This document shows, one piece after another, positions 28,091-36,906 of a stretch of DNA of 64,000 bases. Location: NCBI GenBank assembly GCA_023663185.1, contig JAMPHY010000006.1, positions 1-64,000 of the forward strand, given 5' to 3'. Within the stretch, counting starts at the first letter, position 1. Each line of letters opens with the position of its first letter. Under the pieces are notes generated by a model, which was not told the DNA's origin, searched no databases, and saw nothing but the letters and a program-made list of their open reading frames with translations. The stretch is from Clostridiales bacterium. Its GTDB lineage: Bacteria; Bacillota; Clostridia; Lachnospirales; Lachnospiraceae. Both the position numbers and the translations under genes were made by a program.

Positions 28091-28756
28091 CTATTTCTGG
28101 TAACGGTTCAGGTACTTCTCTCCTATATTTTGCAGCCATGTAAGCATGGTAGAAAGCATCAGGTAAATAAACGCAACTTCCAGATAAACAGCCATAGGCT
28201 CATATGTCCTTGCCACTATCCGCTGCGCCGCCATAAACATTTCAGCAACCGTAATACACGCCACTAACGACGTGTCTTTCAGCATGGAGAGCAGCGAATT
28301 TGACAGCGGCGGAAATGCCGTCCTCATTGCCTGCGGCAGCACAATTCTTCTGATAATCTGTATATAAGACATTCCCACACAGTATCCTGCCTCAATCTGC
28401 CCTTTTGAAACGGATTCAAGCGCCGCCCTTATTGTTTCCGCGCAGTATGCCCCTTCATTTACTGCCAGCACAATCGCCGCACAGACAAAAGGATCAATTA
28501 AGTACCCCATTCCCGATATCCCGAAGAACACCACATAGAGCTGCACTAAAAGCGGAGTTCCCCTGATAATCCAAATATATACACGGGCTATCTGTTTCAG
28601 TACCGATATATTGGCAAACTGAATAAGCGCCACTACGGTTGCAATCACCAGTGCAAAGGCAAAGGCGATGAACGTAAGCGGCAATGTATATTTAAGTCCC
28701 GGTATCAGAATTTTAGGAAATGAATCTATTATGATGTTTATTAATCTACTATCCAT
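28091..28756 (-). CDS. Amino-acid ABC transporter permease
   Basis: The 221-residue HisM/GlnP-type permease has about five membrane helices and the EAA loop (SKGQIEAGYCVGMS, then LPQAMRTAFPPLSN) that docks the ATPase. It is the first gene of the importer operon and has a GGGAG ribosome binding site. The upstream 28757-28872 holds a small inverted repeat (GTTTATG with CATAAAC) of unknown meaning. Confidence 0.93.
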   Translation of the reverse strand: MDSRLINIIIDSFPKILIPGLKYTLPLTFIAFAFALVIATVVALIQFANISVLKQIARVYIWIIRGTPLLVQLYVVFFGISGMGYLIDPFVCAAIVLAVNEGAYCAETIRAALESVSKGQIEAGYCVGMSYIQIIRRIVLPQAMRTAFPPLSNSLLSMLKDTSLVACITVAEMFMAAQRIVARTYEPMAVYLEVAFIYLMLSTMLTWLQNIGEKYLNRYQK

Positions 28757-28872
28757 TATAATCTCCCATTCTTACTTAATCTGCGAGTTTATGTGAGCAA
28801 GGCATAAACGACATTTGTGCAAGCCATTACGCAACGAACGTAACTATGTATTAAAATCTATTTATCATATGC

Positions 28873-29199
28873 TTACCATCTGTTTAAATTTATTTTATGC
28901 TTTTCCAAATATATCTTTTCAAATTCTTCCGGCGAAATGTCATAACATAACAGCACATCATTAAAGAACATCATTACATCGCACATCTCCTCAATGAAAT
29001 GCCTGCGGGTATCACTATCGTTCATGATATTGTCATCACCCTTTTTCTTAATCACGTCGCCTACTTCACCTAACTCTATAAACAACCCTAATAGCTGATT
29101 GCGCGCTTTGTCAGGAGATAAGCCGCCCCATTTATCCTTATACTTTTCCTGAAGTTCCTTCTGTATGTTTTGCATTGCTGCAATATCCAAATTTCCCAT
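28873..29199 (-). CDS. MazG-like all-alpha NTP pyrophosphohydrolase
   Basis: The 108-residue all-helical protein has the paired metal-binding motifs of MazG-type enzymes: LFIELGEVGDV in helix two and FIEEMCDVMMFFND in helix three. Such enzymes hydrolyse nucleoside triphosphates to monophosphates and pyrophosphate, often as house-cleaning enzymes. The ATG at 29199 has an AGGAG site at good spacing and lies 62 nt inside the end of the upstream lipoprotein gene in another frame, so translation is likely coupled. Confidence 0.8.
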   Translation of the reverse strand: MGNLDIAAMQNIQKELQEKYKDKWGGLSPDKARNQLLGLFIELGEVGDVIKKKGDDNIMNDSDTRRHFIEEMCDVMMFFNDVLLCYDISPEEFEKIYLEKHKINLNRW

Positions 29200-30259
29200 C
29201 TGAATGTCTCCTATCGCTTGCTGCCATAATGCAACTTTCGCCTATTTCAAATACATAATCATAGCTGTAAGTATGAACATAAAGCTTGCCGTCCTGTTCT
29301 ACAATAAGATCCGGCATCTTAGCCACCTTAGTCTTGGAAATTACCTTCCCTGTGTGCATATCAAGCTGATAAATATAATCGTCTTCGGCAGTAAAACCAT
29401 ATCCGCAGATAATCACATCATCTTTTACGATAAAGTTCATGGAATTATAAGTCTGGTCTTCACTTCGCCAAAGCATTTCATCATTTTCCAAATCATACGC
29501 AAACAGATAGCAACTGTTTGGCATGGCATAGCCTCTACAAATATTTCCGGTATACAGTATACCGTCCCTGACATACGCGCAATTCCCCATCAAATACCAT
29601 TCATCTGACGCATACTCCGCTCCGTACAAATACTGTCGGCTTTCCAAATCATAGACATAGATTTCTGCATTGGGATCGACAACTGAAGCAATAGAGTTCC
29701 ATTCATAAACATAGTTTTCATCAAAAAACAGTGTATAGTCAGTATATTGTTTCCAGTAATCATAGTCAAGACCTTCTTCTCTATAAACCTGAATTGTACT
29801 CTCTGAAAGCGGGCCGTTTATCATAGGCAGATATAAGCCATTCTCCGCCACCCAGACAGTCGGCTCAGATATGCCGTTCCCTGTTTCGCTGATAAGCGAC
29901 AGGCTGATTGGTTCGGCTGTTTTATCAGAATCCGCAAAAAAAGCAGATTGCCCTGCCAGTTCTATTGTTCTGAATATTGGTTCTACTGCTTTATTCGGCT
30001 CTATCTCAGGCTCTGTCCCTGCTTCTGATTCCATCTTAGTTTCAGATTCCATATCAATATCTACTTCATTTTCAGTGCCAAATTCCGCATCAGCTTCTGT
30101 TTCGTTTTCAGTTCCAGATTCCGCGGCATGTTCCACTTCATTTACCGCCCCTGACTCATTTTCAGACTCTGCCACCAAACTATCATTATGTTCTGTCCCA
30201 CACGCAGTTAATACCAGCAATAGAATTATTGAACATAGGCTACATATTTTATTTTTCAT
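29138..30259 (-). CDS. Lipoprotein with acidic linker and PQQ-like beta-propeller repeats
   Basis: The 373-residue protein has a lipobox (LTAC) and then a long Glu/Thr/Asn/Ser repeat linker (about 27-95). The C-terminal domain has repeated blades of the type IYVYDLESRQYLYG, LFAYDLENDEMLWRS and IYQLDMHTGKVISK, like PQQ/WD-type propellers that serve as protein scaffolds. It is exposed on the outer membrane face; no enzymatic motif is seen. The linker resembles in style, not sequence, those of the other lipoproteins in this window. Confidence 0.75.
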   Translation of the reverse strand: MKNKICSLCSIILLLVLTACGTEHNDSLVAESENESGAVNEVEHAAESGTENETEADAEFGTENEVDIDMESETKMESEAGTEPEIEPNKAVEPIFRTIELAGQSAFFADSDKTAEPISLSLISETGNGISEPTVWVAENGLYLPMINGPLSESTIQVYREEGLDYDYWKQYTDYTLFFDENYVYEWNSIASVVDPNAEIYVYDLESRQYLYGAEYASDEWYLMGNCAYVRDGILYTGNICRGYAMPNSCYLFAYDLENDEMLWRSEDQTYNSMNFIVKDDVIICGYGFTAEDDYIYQLDMHTGKVISKTKVAKMPDLIVEQDGKLYVHTYSYDYVFEIGESCIMAASDRRHSDGKFGYCSNAKHTEGTSGKV

Positions 30260-30282
30260 ATAAATTATTTCTTCCTCTTACT

Positions 30283-31347
30283 CTACTTTATATCAATCTT
30301 ATCCCTTATTTCCTGCATCTGATAATCCAGCTCTTCTATGGAGTCTGCACACATTTTCAACTGCTGCCCGATTTCTTCCGTATTATCAATATGTTTCTTA
30401 TACTTTAACTTATGTTCAAGGCTCGCCCAGAAATCCATTGCGATGGTCCTAAACTGCACTTCCACCTTCATATATATTTTTTCATACGGCAGAAAAATAG
30501 GTACGTTTAAGATAAGGTGCAGGCTTCTATAACCGTTGGGTTTGGGATTTTTAATATAATCCTTTTCTTTTAATAATACTATATCGTCCTGATTAATTAA
30601 AAGTTCCGCCAGACGATAAATATCGTCAGGAAAAGAACAGATTACCCGCACGCCCGCAACATCTGTCACATACTTTTTTATATTCTCTATCGAAACCGGA
30701 TATCCTTTTCTCTCAAGCTTCTTATATATGCTTTCGGGAGACTTAAGCCTGCTCTTGATGGACTCGAAAGGATTTCTCTTATACTCCTCCGAGAACATGT
30801 CGTTAAGAATTTTAAGCCGCGTCTCAACTTCCCTGATTACAGAACTGTATTCTATCATAAGTTTATTGAACGGCTTCGCTTTGCTTAATCTTTCAGCCTG
30901 AATCTTAATAATCTCAGACTGCTTTCTAAGCGTCTCTGTCTGTTCTTCCACTTTTCTTTCAAGCTGTTTCTTATAATCAAACAAATCCATAGTATTCTTT
31001 ATACGTTTTTTAACTATGGAAGGCTCGAAAGGCTTATGGATAAAATCGGCAACGCCCATCTCAAAGCACTGATTCTCCGCCTCAACGGTATCATCACCAC
31101 TTATGATAAGTATCGGAATTTTATTTATTATGCCCCAGTTTTTTATCTCAGAAATAACTGCATATCCATCTACATTAGGCATCTGCAAATCCAGCAGCAG
31201 CGCCGATATTTCATCATAATTATCCCGAAGTTTATTTAACGCCTGTCCGCCGTCCTCGCTCATCTCTATTTCATAGTCATTCTCAAGTATTTCCTGAAGC
31301 ACTCTCCGATTTACTTCTTCGTCGTCTACTATCAGTATCTTTTGCAT
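30283..31347 (-). CDS. Response regulator fused to a RelA/SpoT-type (p)ppGpp synthetase domain
   Basis: The 354-residue protein begins with a receiver domain (about 1-120; acidic pocket VDDEE, phospho-acceptor Asp in LLLDLQMPNVDG, conserved Lys in HKPFEP). A coiled coil (about 122-160) follows, then a small-alarmone-synthetase-like domain (about 165-345) with SIKSRLKSPESIYKKL, DVAGVRVICSF, PKPNGYRSLH and VEVQFRT..DFWASLEHKLKYK. There is no HD hydrolase domain. The architecture suggests alarmone synthesis controlled by phosphorylation. I place the start at 31347, where GAGGTG lies 6 nt upstream. No histidine kinase gene is adjacent. Confidence 0.87.
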   Translation of the reverse strand: MQKILIVDDEEVNRRVLQEILENDYEIEMSEDGGQALNKLRDNYDEISALLLDLQMPNVDGYAVISEIKNWGIINKIPILIISGDDTVEAENQCFEMGVADFIHKPFEPSIVKKRIKNTMDLFDYKKQLERKVEEQTETLRKQSEIIKIQAERLSKAKPFNKLMIEYSSVIREVETRLKILNDMFSEEYKRNPFESIKSRLKSPESIYKKLERKGYPVSIENIKKYVTDVAGVRVICSFPDDIYRLAELLINQDDIVLLKEKDYIKNPKPNGYRSLHLILNVPIFLPYEKIYMKVEVQFRTIAMDFWASLEHKLKYKKHIDNTEEIGQQLKMCADSIEELDYQMQEIRDKIDIK

Positions 31348-31384
31348 TTTTAACACCTCTTGCAATAATTTCAGATATATATTA

Positions 31385-32191
31385 TCACAAAATATTCCCG
31401 CTATCTACCAAAAATTTTTCCAGATAAACAGCTACGCCGTCTTCCTCATTTGAGAGCGTTATGACATCAGCAATATCCTTGACCTCTTGTATTGCATTGC
31501 CCATCGCCACGCCGGTACCACACAATTTTAACATACCTATATCTGCATAATCATCTCCAAAAGCAATGATTTCCGATAAGTCTGCGCGGTACGCTTCACA
31601 TACTGCCAATATCGCCTTTTCCTTTGTAATCCCGCTTTTAGTAAACTTATACCAGTCGCCGTCTGAAAAACGTTTACTGTCAAGCTCCGAAAAATATTCA
31701 CATAGTTTCCGTGCCATGTCGGACTTATGTATCTCAACACATATCTTCAAAGCCTCGTGCTCAAAGTCCACAAAATCGGTATATATGCTCTCTCCCCAGC
31801 TTTTATCCTGCTCTTTAGGATTGGTCTTATAATTCCAATAATGAGCGTCTAATGTATCAACCGTAATTTCACAATCCGCGCCGCATATATTTCTTGCTTT
31901 TTCAATAAAGTTTCTTGTCTCTGCCGCTGAAAAAGAAGACGAACAGACAATTTTTTCGTCTGCCCGTACTAACGCCCCGCCGCTGGAAATAAGAATGTCC
32001 GGTTTTAGTTTCTTTAAAAATTGAAGACAGTTCTGCTCTCCTCTTGATGTAGAAATGCCAATTAAGTATCCTTGCTCTTTGCATTTGGAAATGGTTTCCA
32101 AAGTATATTGGGATAGTGTTTTATCGTCTCTTAGCAAAGTGCCGTCTAAGTCAAAAAGCAGTATTCTTGCATCGTGTTCTTTAGCCGCCAT
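31385..32191 (-). CDS. Cof-type HAD-family phosphatase
   Basis: The 268-residue protein has the HAD motifs LLFDLDGTLLRDD (nucleophile Asp), STSRG, a conserved Lys in the TKSGITKEKAI segment, and FGDDYADIGML (motif IV), with a C2-type cap between them. Cof/YkrA-like enzymes dephosphorylate sugar phosphates or flavin mononucleotide. It lies 37 nt upstream of the receiver-synthetase gene on the same strand. Confidence 0.9.
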   Translation of the reverse strand: MAAKEHDARILLFDLDGTLLRDDKTLSQYTLETISKCKEQGYLIGISTSRGEQNCLQFLKKLKPDILISSGGALVRADEKIVCSSSFSAAETRNFIEKARNICGADCEITVDTLDAHYWNYKTNPKEQDKSWGESIYTDFVDFEHEALKICVEIHKSDMARKLCEYFSELDSKRFSDGDWYKFTKSGITKEKAILAVCEAYRADLSEIIAFGDDYADIGMLKLCGTGVAMGNAIQEVKDIADVITLSNEEDGVAVYLEKFLVDSGNIL

Positions 32192-32288
32192 TTTTATACC
32201 TCATATTTAAAATGTTTTCTGAAGCCGTTCTTAAAGCAGAATATCTTTAAAAACCATTCTCAAACCGAAAATTCTTCAGAAATTATTC

Positions 32289-33332
32289 TTAAGTAAAAAT
32301 AAATTCTGCATAGATTGTATATATATCAAAATCTCCCGACTCCCTAAAATCGTCAACCGTCTTCTTAATCCTATAGTTCCCCGGCGCAAGTTCTCCGTAT
32401 AGCCATTCCCAGTCTAATTCCGCCTCTGTTATGGAGTCCGGCGCAATAATATAAGCAACCTGATAGAAAGCATAATTCCCTTCTACCACCACGGGAACTT
32501 CTTCCCATTCCCCATCTTTTAATTGTTCAAGGACATAATCGTCGCCAAACTGCAGTGTACCATCGGGCGCTTCTTTATCATATTGGTTAAAGACAAGAGT
32601 TGCACCCGTAGAAGATATATTTTTTAAGGAAAACATCAGGGCAATTTTCTCAGCCTCAGAATCCCTGCTATAAACATAAGCTCCGCCTTCTTTTATGGTC
32701 TCATCAAAGGACATTGTATCCAAAATCTCCAATACTTGAGCGTCGTATTCACTCCACCAGTCCTCTACTGAATGAGTCATCGCAACAACATTTCCCTCAT
32801 CAACTGCAAAGGAAATAAAATCCCAATATTCAAGACCGTCATAAGTTCCGACATGTGCTTCTTTTCCTGCAATAACCGTTTTCTCACCATAAAGACCTGT
32901 CCCACAGACGCCAAATGAGTCTGTATAGAAAAGTTCGATACAACCCTCATTTACATCTTGCGGATAAAAACGTATTCCGTACATACCGTATGAAAGAAGA
33001 CTATCGCTATCTAGCGGACAGGCTTCTACCGTCCAGTCCGCAGGCAAGGATAAAGAAAGCTGTCCGTAAGGACCGTTTTGCACTACGGTAGTGACTGTAT
33101 CATTTTCCAAGTCTTTCTCTGGTATTTCAGATATGTTACTTGCGCCTGTTTCATTTATAGTTGCATTGTTTACAGATATTTCATTTGCGGCGGCATTTTC
33201 TTCCTGATTATTATATTCTTTGACTTCCAATATTCCTCCGGCTTTATTCTCCGTGTTTTGTGTATCTCCACAACCGCCCAGCAAAAGACTAATTAAAAGA
33301 GCTGCTATTATGACATATTTTTTCACTCTCAT
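32289..33332 (-). CDS. Lipoprotein with C-terminal immunoglobulin-like domain
   Basis: The 347-residue lipoprotein (lipobox LLGGC) has a polar linker, a central alpha/beta region (about 95-205) and a C-terminal beta-sandwich (about 225-345). The end (DWEWLYGELAPGNYRIKK) is typical of the bacterial Ig-like domain found in many Clostridia surface lipoproteins. Function unknown; extracellular. The ATG is near a GGGAG-type site. Confidence 0.75.
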   Translation of the reverse strand: MRVKKYVIIAALLISLLLGGCGDTQNTENKAGGILEVKEYNNQEENAAANEISVNNATINETGASNISEIPEKDLENDTVTTVVQNGPYGQLSLSLPADWTVEACPLDSDSLLSYGMYGIRFYPQDVNEGCIELFYTDSFGVCGTGLYGEKTVIAGKEAHVGTYDGLEYWDFISFAVDEGNVVAMTHSVEDWWSEYDAQVLEILDTMSFDETIKEGGAYVYSRDSEAEKIALMFSLKNISSTGATLVFNQYDKEAPDGTLQFGDDYVLEQLKDGEWEEVPVVVEGNYAFYQVAYIIAPDSITEAELDWEWLYGELAPGNYRIKKTVDDFRESGDFDIYTIYAEFIFT

Positions 33333-33383
33333 TATCTCCCTTCGGTTTCTTACAGCCTAACTATTTTTATATCGCAGACTTAT

Positions 33384-34202
33384 TTAATCCGTCTCGGTTC
33401 CCCAATATATTTTTTTCATACAAAATATAAAGAGCGCAACCGCATATATCATAATACATAATTCTACAATAAGTATGTTGGTAATAAGCCCCATTTGATA
33501 TGCCGCTGCAATAAGGTCTATCACAGCATGCAGCACTATAGCCACAGGGTAAAGCCACATTTTATCTTTTTCTTTAACCGCCTTAAATACAATAATTGAA
33601 CATGCTATATGTATAAGAATCGCACTGAACCTCTCCATCACGGAAATAATCAGCATCGGATAGCCCGTCGCCGCAATCGAGGCGGGAAGCGCTTTTATTG
33701 CTTCAACCTGTTCCGGCGCGGTTGCGGCAACCTGACTTACGATAGTTCCGAACTCTCCTTCATTAATTATGAGGGCATACGCCATATACTGTATTCCACT
33801 TAAAGTCAGCACATACATTGCTTCAAATCCGCCATGCCCTATGCCGTAACTAATCGCCGTCTTTTTATCGTCATATTTTTTAAGAATAAACTTATATGCA
33901 ACGAGTCTTCCGGTCTCTTCAAAAATACCCGCAAGAAGAGCTGCAATTATCGTGCTTAGGATTGGACTTGACACTATAAACAGCCCGATGGGATTAGTGG
34001 GTTGAAGCAGGACAAGTTTCGGTATGGATTCAAGTACAATCGCAGATACGAAAAAAGTTATCGCGCCAACGAGTACAATCATTATGGGCTGCTTCGCCCT
34101 TAATTTCCAAAACAATGCAAGAAACACAGGAACCGTAATTCCTATTAAAGTCATAAGTACAAAGACCGTCATGGTTGAACTGCTTATCATTTCATATTCC
34201 AT
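33384..34202 (-). CDS. YhfC-family putative intramembrane metalloprotease
   Basis: The 272-residue protein has about seven transmembrane helices and the family's candidate catalytic motifs: EETGR in one helix, a GHGGFEA motif in the next, and a later conserved His (AIVLHAVIDL). This places it in the CPBP/YhfC group of membrane proteases. Targets are unknown. A GGAG ribosome binding site supports the start. Its promoter overlaps repeated GTACAT elements. Confidence 0.85.
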   Translation of the reverse strand: MEYEMISSSTMTVFVLMTLIGITVPVFLALFWKLRAKQPIMIVLVGAITFFVSAIVLESIPKLVLLQPTNPIGLFIVSSPILSTIIAALLAGIFEETGRLVAYKFILKKYDDKKTAISYGIGHGGFEAMYVLTLSGIQYMAYALIINEGEFGTIVSQVAATAPEQVEAIKALPASIAATGYPMLIISVMERFSAILIHIACSIIVFKAVKEKDKMWLYPVAIVLHAVIDLIAAAYQMGLITNILIVELCIMIYAVALFIFCMKKIYWGTETD

Positions 34203-34227
34203 TAGTTTTATCTCCTTTGGTACATTT

Positions 34228-34257
34228 ATTGTACATTTAAAATGTGGCGCAAGTCAA
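34228..34257 (-). promoter_or_regulatory. Promoter of the YhfC-family gene with GTACAT repeats
   Basis: On the minus strand TTGACT (34252-34257), 18-nt spacer, TACAAT (34228-34233). Two GTACAT copies 11 nt apart overlap and follow the -10 box, spaced about one helical turn, suggesting a repressor site. Confidence 0.5.
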
Positions 34258-34295
34258 TAGCATGCAAATAGACCGATAAAGCGGGGCTTCTACTA

Positions 34296-35564
34296 TTAAT
34301 GGCAGTTATATTGCGCCTGAAAATATTCCTTCAATAAATCCTTATGCTTAAAATAGGTTTCCAATATATAGCTTAATATCTGAACACGCTCTATTGGAAG
34401 TTCTAAACCATTAACGTCTTTTCTCCTGATTTCAAATTCATATTCAAACGGAATTCGTGAATTATCAATTTTGAAGGACTTCATTCTGGTCTTTGCATTT
34501 CCTTTCTGCTGCCAATTTACTGTGCGCAGTTCATACTCTTCTATTGAGTAAAAAATATACTCATGATCCAGATGAGTAATATATACTTCACGTCCTTCAT
34601 TTTCATACTCAAGATGAATTACCTGTGTTACTACCATGTCTTCATATGTCTCAAAATCCTCACAGAGTTCCTCAAATGTTATATCTCCCGAATCCGTTAC
34701 AACCCACAAACAATCTTCATATTGTTCAGAATATAGCCTTGTTACTGAATAACTTCCAAGTTCGGAAAGGCTAAAGTATTTACCTCTTTCTAAAGCTTCA
34801 GCTAAATACTCGCACACAAGCTTTCCTTCGTAACACTTCTCATTTTTAAGCCTTATTGCTAACTCTCTAATATATCCAGTCTTTTTAAGCATATATAATC
34901 GTTCCAATAAATGCAGTGGAACGTTTTTTGTAAACAACGTTTTATCTAATATATGGTCATAAACTCTTGGAGGATCTACCGTCAACAATTCCCTGCTGTC
35001 ATCTATAGGCAGTAACCCATATTTCACAAATTGACTTTGCTTCTCAAATATACCACCATATATTTCTTCAAGTATTGATTGATCAGTATTATATGGGCTA
35101 TTAAGTTCAGCCCTATAGTTTTGAAAAGAATAATATAAAAATAGAAAAGTTTTAAACTGGTTTGCGTTCAATTCTTCCACATTATCCTTCAAGAACATAG
35201 CATACTTATTTATCCACTCTTCAATACCTGCATTTTTAAGTAATTCGTATCCCTTTGTCGCAGAGATGTAGTTGGCTTGTTGAATAATATCTAACTGATC
35301 CATTTGTTTATATTCATTTATTTCATTTTGTAAATATATACATATTTCTTTATATAAAGCAGTGTCTGCAACCTCTTCATTAAGGACGTTAATAGTATTC
35401 TTATCTTTTTCTCGAAACTTTCCTACTACAATTCCATTAATATATTGAACTTTTCTTTTCTCGCTCCACTCCGGTGCTCCGCCCCAAAATATTGTTACCT
35501 GCTCATGTTCAGTCTCCAGATATTCATTTAGCAAATTAATAATCTCAAAACGGTCTGATATCAA
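34296..35564 (-). CDS. Unrecognised 422-residue protein at the left edge of the accessory island
   Basis: I do not recognise this family. The first two thirds look helical, with a lysine/glutamate-rich surface; the last third (about 280-420) looks beta-rich with alternating acidic and aromatic residues. There is no signal peptide, membrane segment or clear catalytic motif. The start codon is TTG at 35564, supported by GGGGGTG seven nt upstream. The ribosome binding site is also followed by an ATG-CTT-TGA mini-frame overlapping the start. AT-rich composition contrasts with the core genes to the left and suggests acquisition by transfer. Confidence 0.65.
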   Translation of the reverse strand: MISDRFEIINLLNEYLETEHEQVTIFWGGAPEWSEKRKVQYINGIVVGKFREKDKNTINVLNEEVADTALYKEICIYLQNEINEYKQMDQLDIIQQANYISATKGYELLKNAGIEEWINKYAMFLKDNVEELNANQFKTFLFLYYSFQNYRAELNSPYNTDQSILEEIYGGIFEKQSQFVKYGLLPIDDSRELLTVDPPRVYDHILDKTLFTKNVPLHLLERLYMLKKTGYIRELAIRLKNEKCYEGKLVCEYLAEALERGKYFSLSELGSYSVTRLYSEQYEDCLWVVTDSGDITFEELCEDFETYEDMVVTQVIHLEYENEGREVYITHLDHEYIFYSIEEYELRTVNWQQKGNAKTRMKSFKIDNSRIPFEYEFEIRRKDVNGLELPIERVQILSYILETYFKHKDLLKEYFQAQYNCH

Positions 35565-35611
35565 AGCATGTCACCCCCAGTTCATAATCGCGTTTGTTTT
35601 ATCTCTTTTAA

Positions 35612-35640
35612 TATACATTTTCGATATTTTTTGATATAAT
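35612..35640 (+). promoter_or_regulatory. Promoter of the plus-strand unknown gene
   Basis: TATACA (35612-35617), 17-nt spacer, TATAAT (35635-35640), about 60 nt before the preferred start. Confidence 0.5.
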
Positions 35641-35700
35641 ATGATAGATTATTTTACCATACCAAATCCAATTTTAATAGTTACAAAAGGAGGAATTTAT

Positions 35701-36852
35701 ATGCCATTAACTGATATGAAATTAAAAACTGACCTCAACAGCTTTTTTAATGCAATAAACCATAAGATAAAAACTAAATTTTCAAATACTGTAGCAAAAA
35801 CTCGACAGAATGATATTCCAAAAAATATCTGGCTAGATCGTACAGCAAGATATAGCCGTGTATTAATACCGTGGAAAAAGGTTAAATACAATAATATAAC
35901 ATTTGAGCAACTACAATCCTTTTCTGGCGGCGTCACTGTCGAGTTCATCAATGAAGATTGGTTTGAGCCAACAAATCAAACTGACCCTGTTTTTATTCAA
36001 CTCAAAACATGCTTAGGAAGCAACAACACTGTATCGTCAATTATATCTTTCCGTTCAGAAGGTGGAGCAATTTCTTCAGAGCGTGCACAAGCTTACTTTG
36101 ATCGGTTTATTAACGGAACTAAACTTACATATAACAACATAGACCTCACTATCACAAAAAATAATTATGAGGATTATAGATTAACTCGAGTATCGTCCGG
36201 TCAAACAGGAAACGAAAAATGGACAGGCTTTTTATACTACTCAATTAGAGGTGGTATCCATACTAATTCAGCATTGATGAGCAATACTTCCGAATACCAA
36301 CTTTTTAATCCTTCTTGCGACTATGCGAGTAAATTAGTATCTTACGACATTTTCTTTACGTTGGCATATTTTGCATTAAGAAGCGTTGAGATTGAAACGC
36401 TGGCACCAACATTGCGAACACAATATGCAACAGTACTTAATGCGCTTATTGAACGATTGGCTTCTGCCTATTATTCATCTACTAATTATACTGGTAATTT
36501 ACTAGTTTACTGCAATAATCATCCGTCACTTCAAATTGAAAAAGATAAGCTATATGATCCAATTCAAGTAGAAAGAATATACATTAATGATTTCGCTATA
36601 GATGATAAGTCTAATCCGCGTAACATTGATTTAACTCATAATGAAGCCGTTTTTCACGAAAAATATTATTGGGATTCTGCCAAGAAAGTAATTCTGTCTC
36701 CTGCAAGACCTACCAACTTATTCTGGAGTTTTCATGAGTCAAATATGATTCAACAAAATCATACCTTAGAAGAATATATTAAACTTGAAATTCAAAGAGT
36801 TGAAAAAAGATTACACATTACGATTGACCAAACGGGCGAAAATATCATTTAA
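35701..36852 (+). CDS. Unrecognised 383-residue protein facing a DNA methyltransferase gene
   Basis: No family is recognised. The protein is soluble, rich in Asn, Thr, Ser and Tyr, with mixed alpha/beta character and no signal peptide. The start at 35701 is set by AAAGGAGG seven nt upstream; the open frame extends to 35641 without a ribosome binding site. It is the only plus-strand gene in the island and converges on the 900-residue methyltransferase gene across a shared terminator. A cognate restriction enzyme would be a natural guess from position, but I see no convincing PD-(D/E)xK, HNH or GIY-YIG motif, so this is speculation. Confidence 0.65.
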   Translation: MPLTDMKLKTDLNSFFNAINHKIKTKFSNTVAKTRQNDIPKNIWLDRTARYSRVLIPWKKVKYNNITFEQLQSFSGGVTVEFINEDWFEPTNQTDPVFIQLKTCLGSNNTVSSIISFRSEGGAISSERAQAYFDRFINGTKLTYNNIDLTITKNNYEDYRLTRVSSGQTGNEKWTGFLYYSIRGGIHTNSALMSNTSEYQLFNPSCDYASKLVSYDIFFTLAYFALRSVEIETLAPTLRTQYATVLNALIERLASAYYSSTNYTGNLLVYCNNHPSLQIEKDKLYDPIQVERIYINDFAIDDKSNPRNIDLTHNEAVFHEKYYWDSAKKVILSPARPTNLFWSFHESNMIQQNHTLEEYIKLEIQRVEKRLHITIDQTGENII

Positions 36853-36869
36853 ATAGCTTAAATCAAAAC

Positions 36870-36906
36870 GAGGATAGAGCCTTTAAAGCCCTATCCTCTT
36901 GTTTTT
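36870..36906. terminator. Terminator between the unknown gene and the methyltransferase gene
   Basis: An 8-bp GAGGATAG/CTATCCTC stem with inner pairing, followed by TTGTTTTT, between two convergent genes. Confidence 0.7.
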
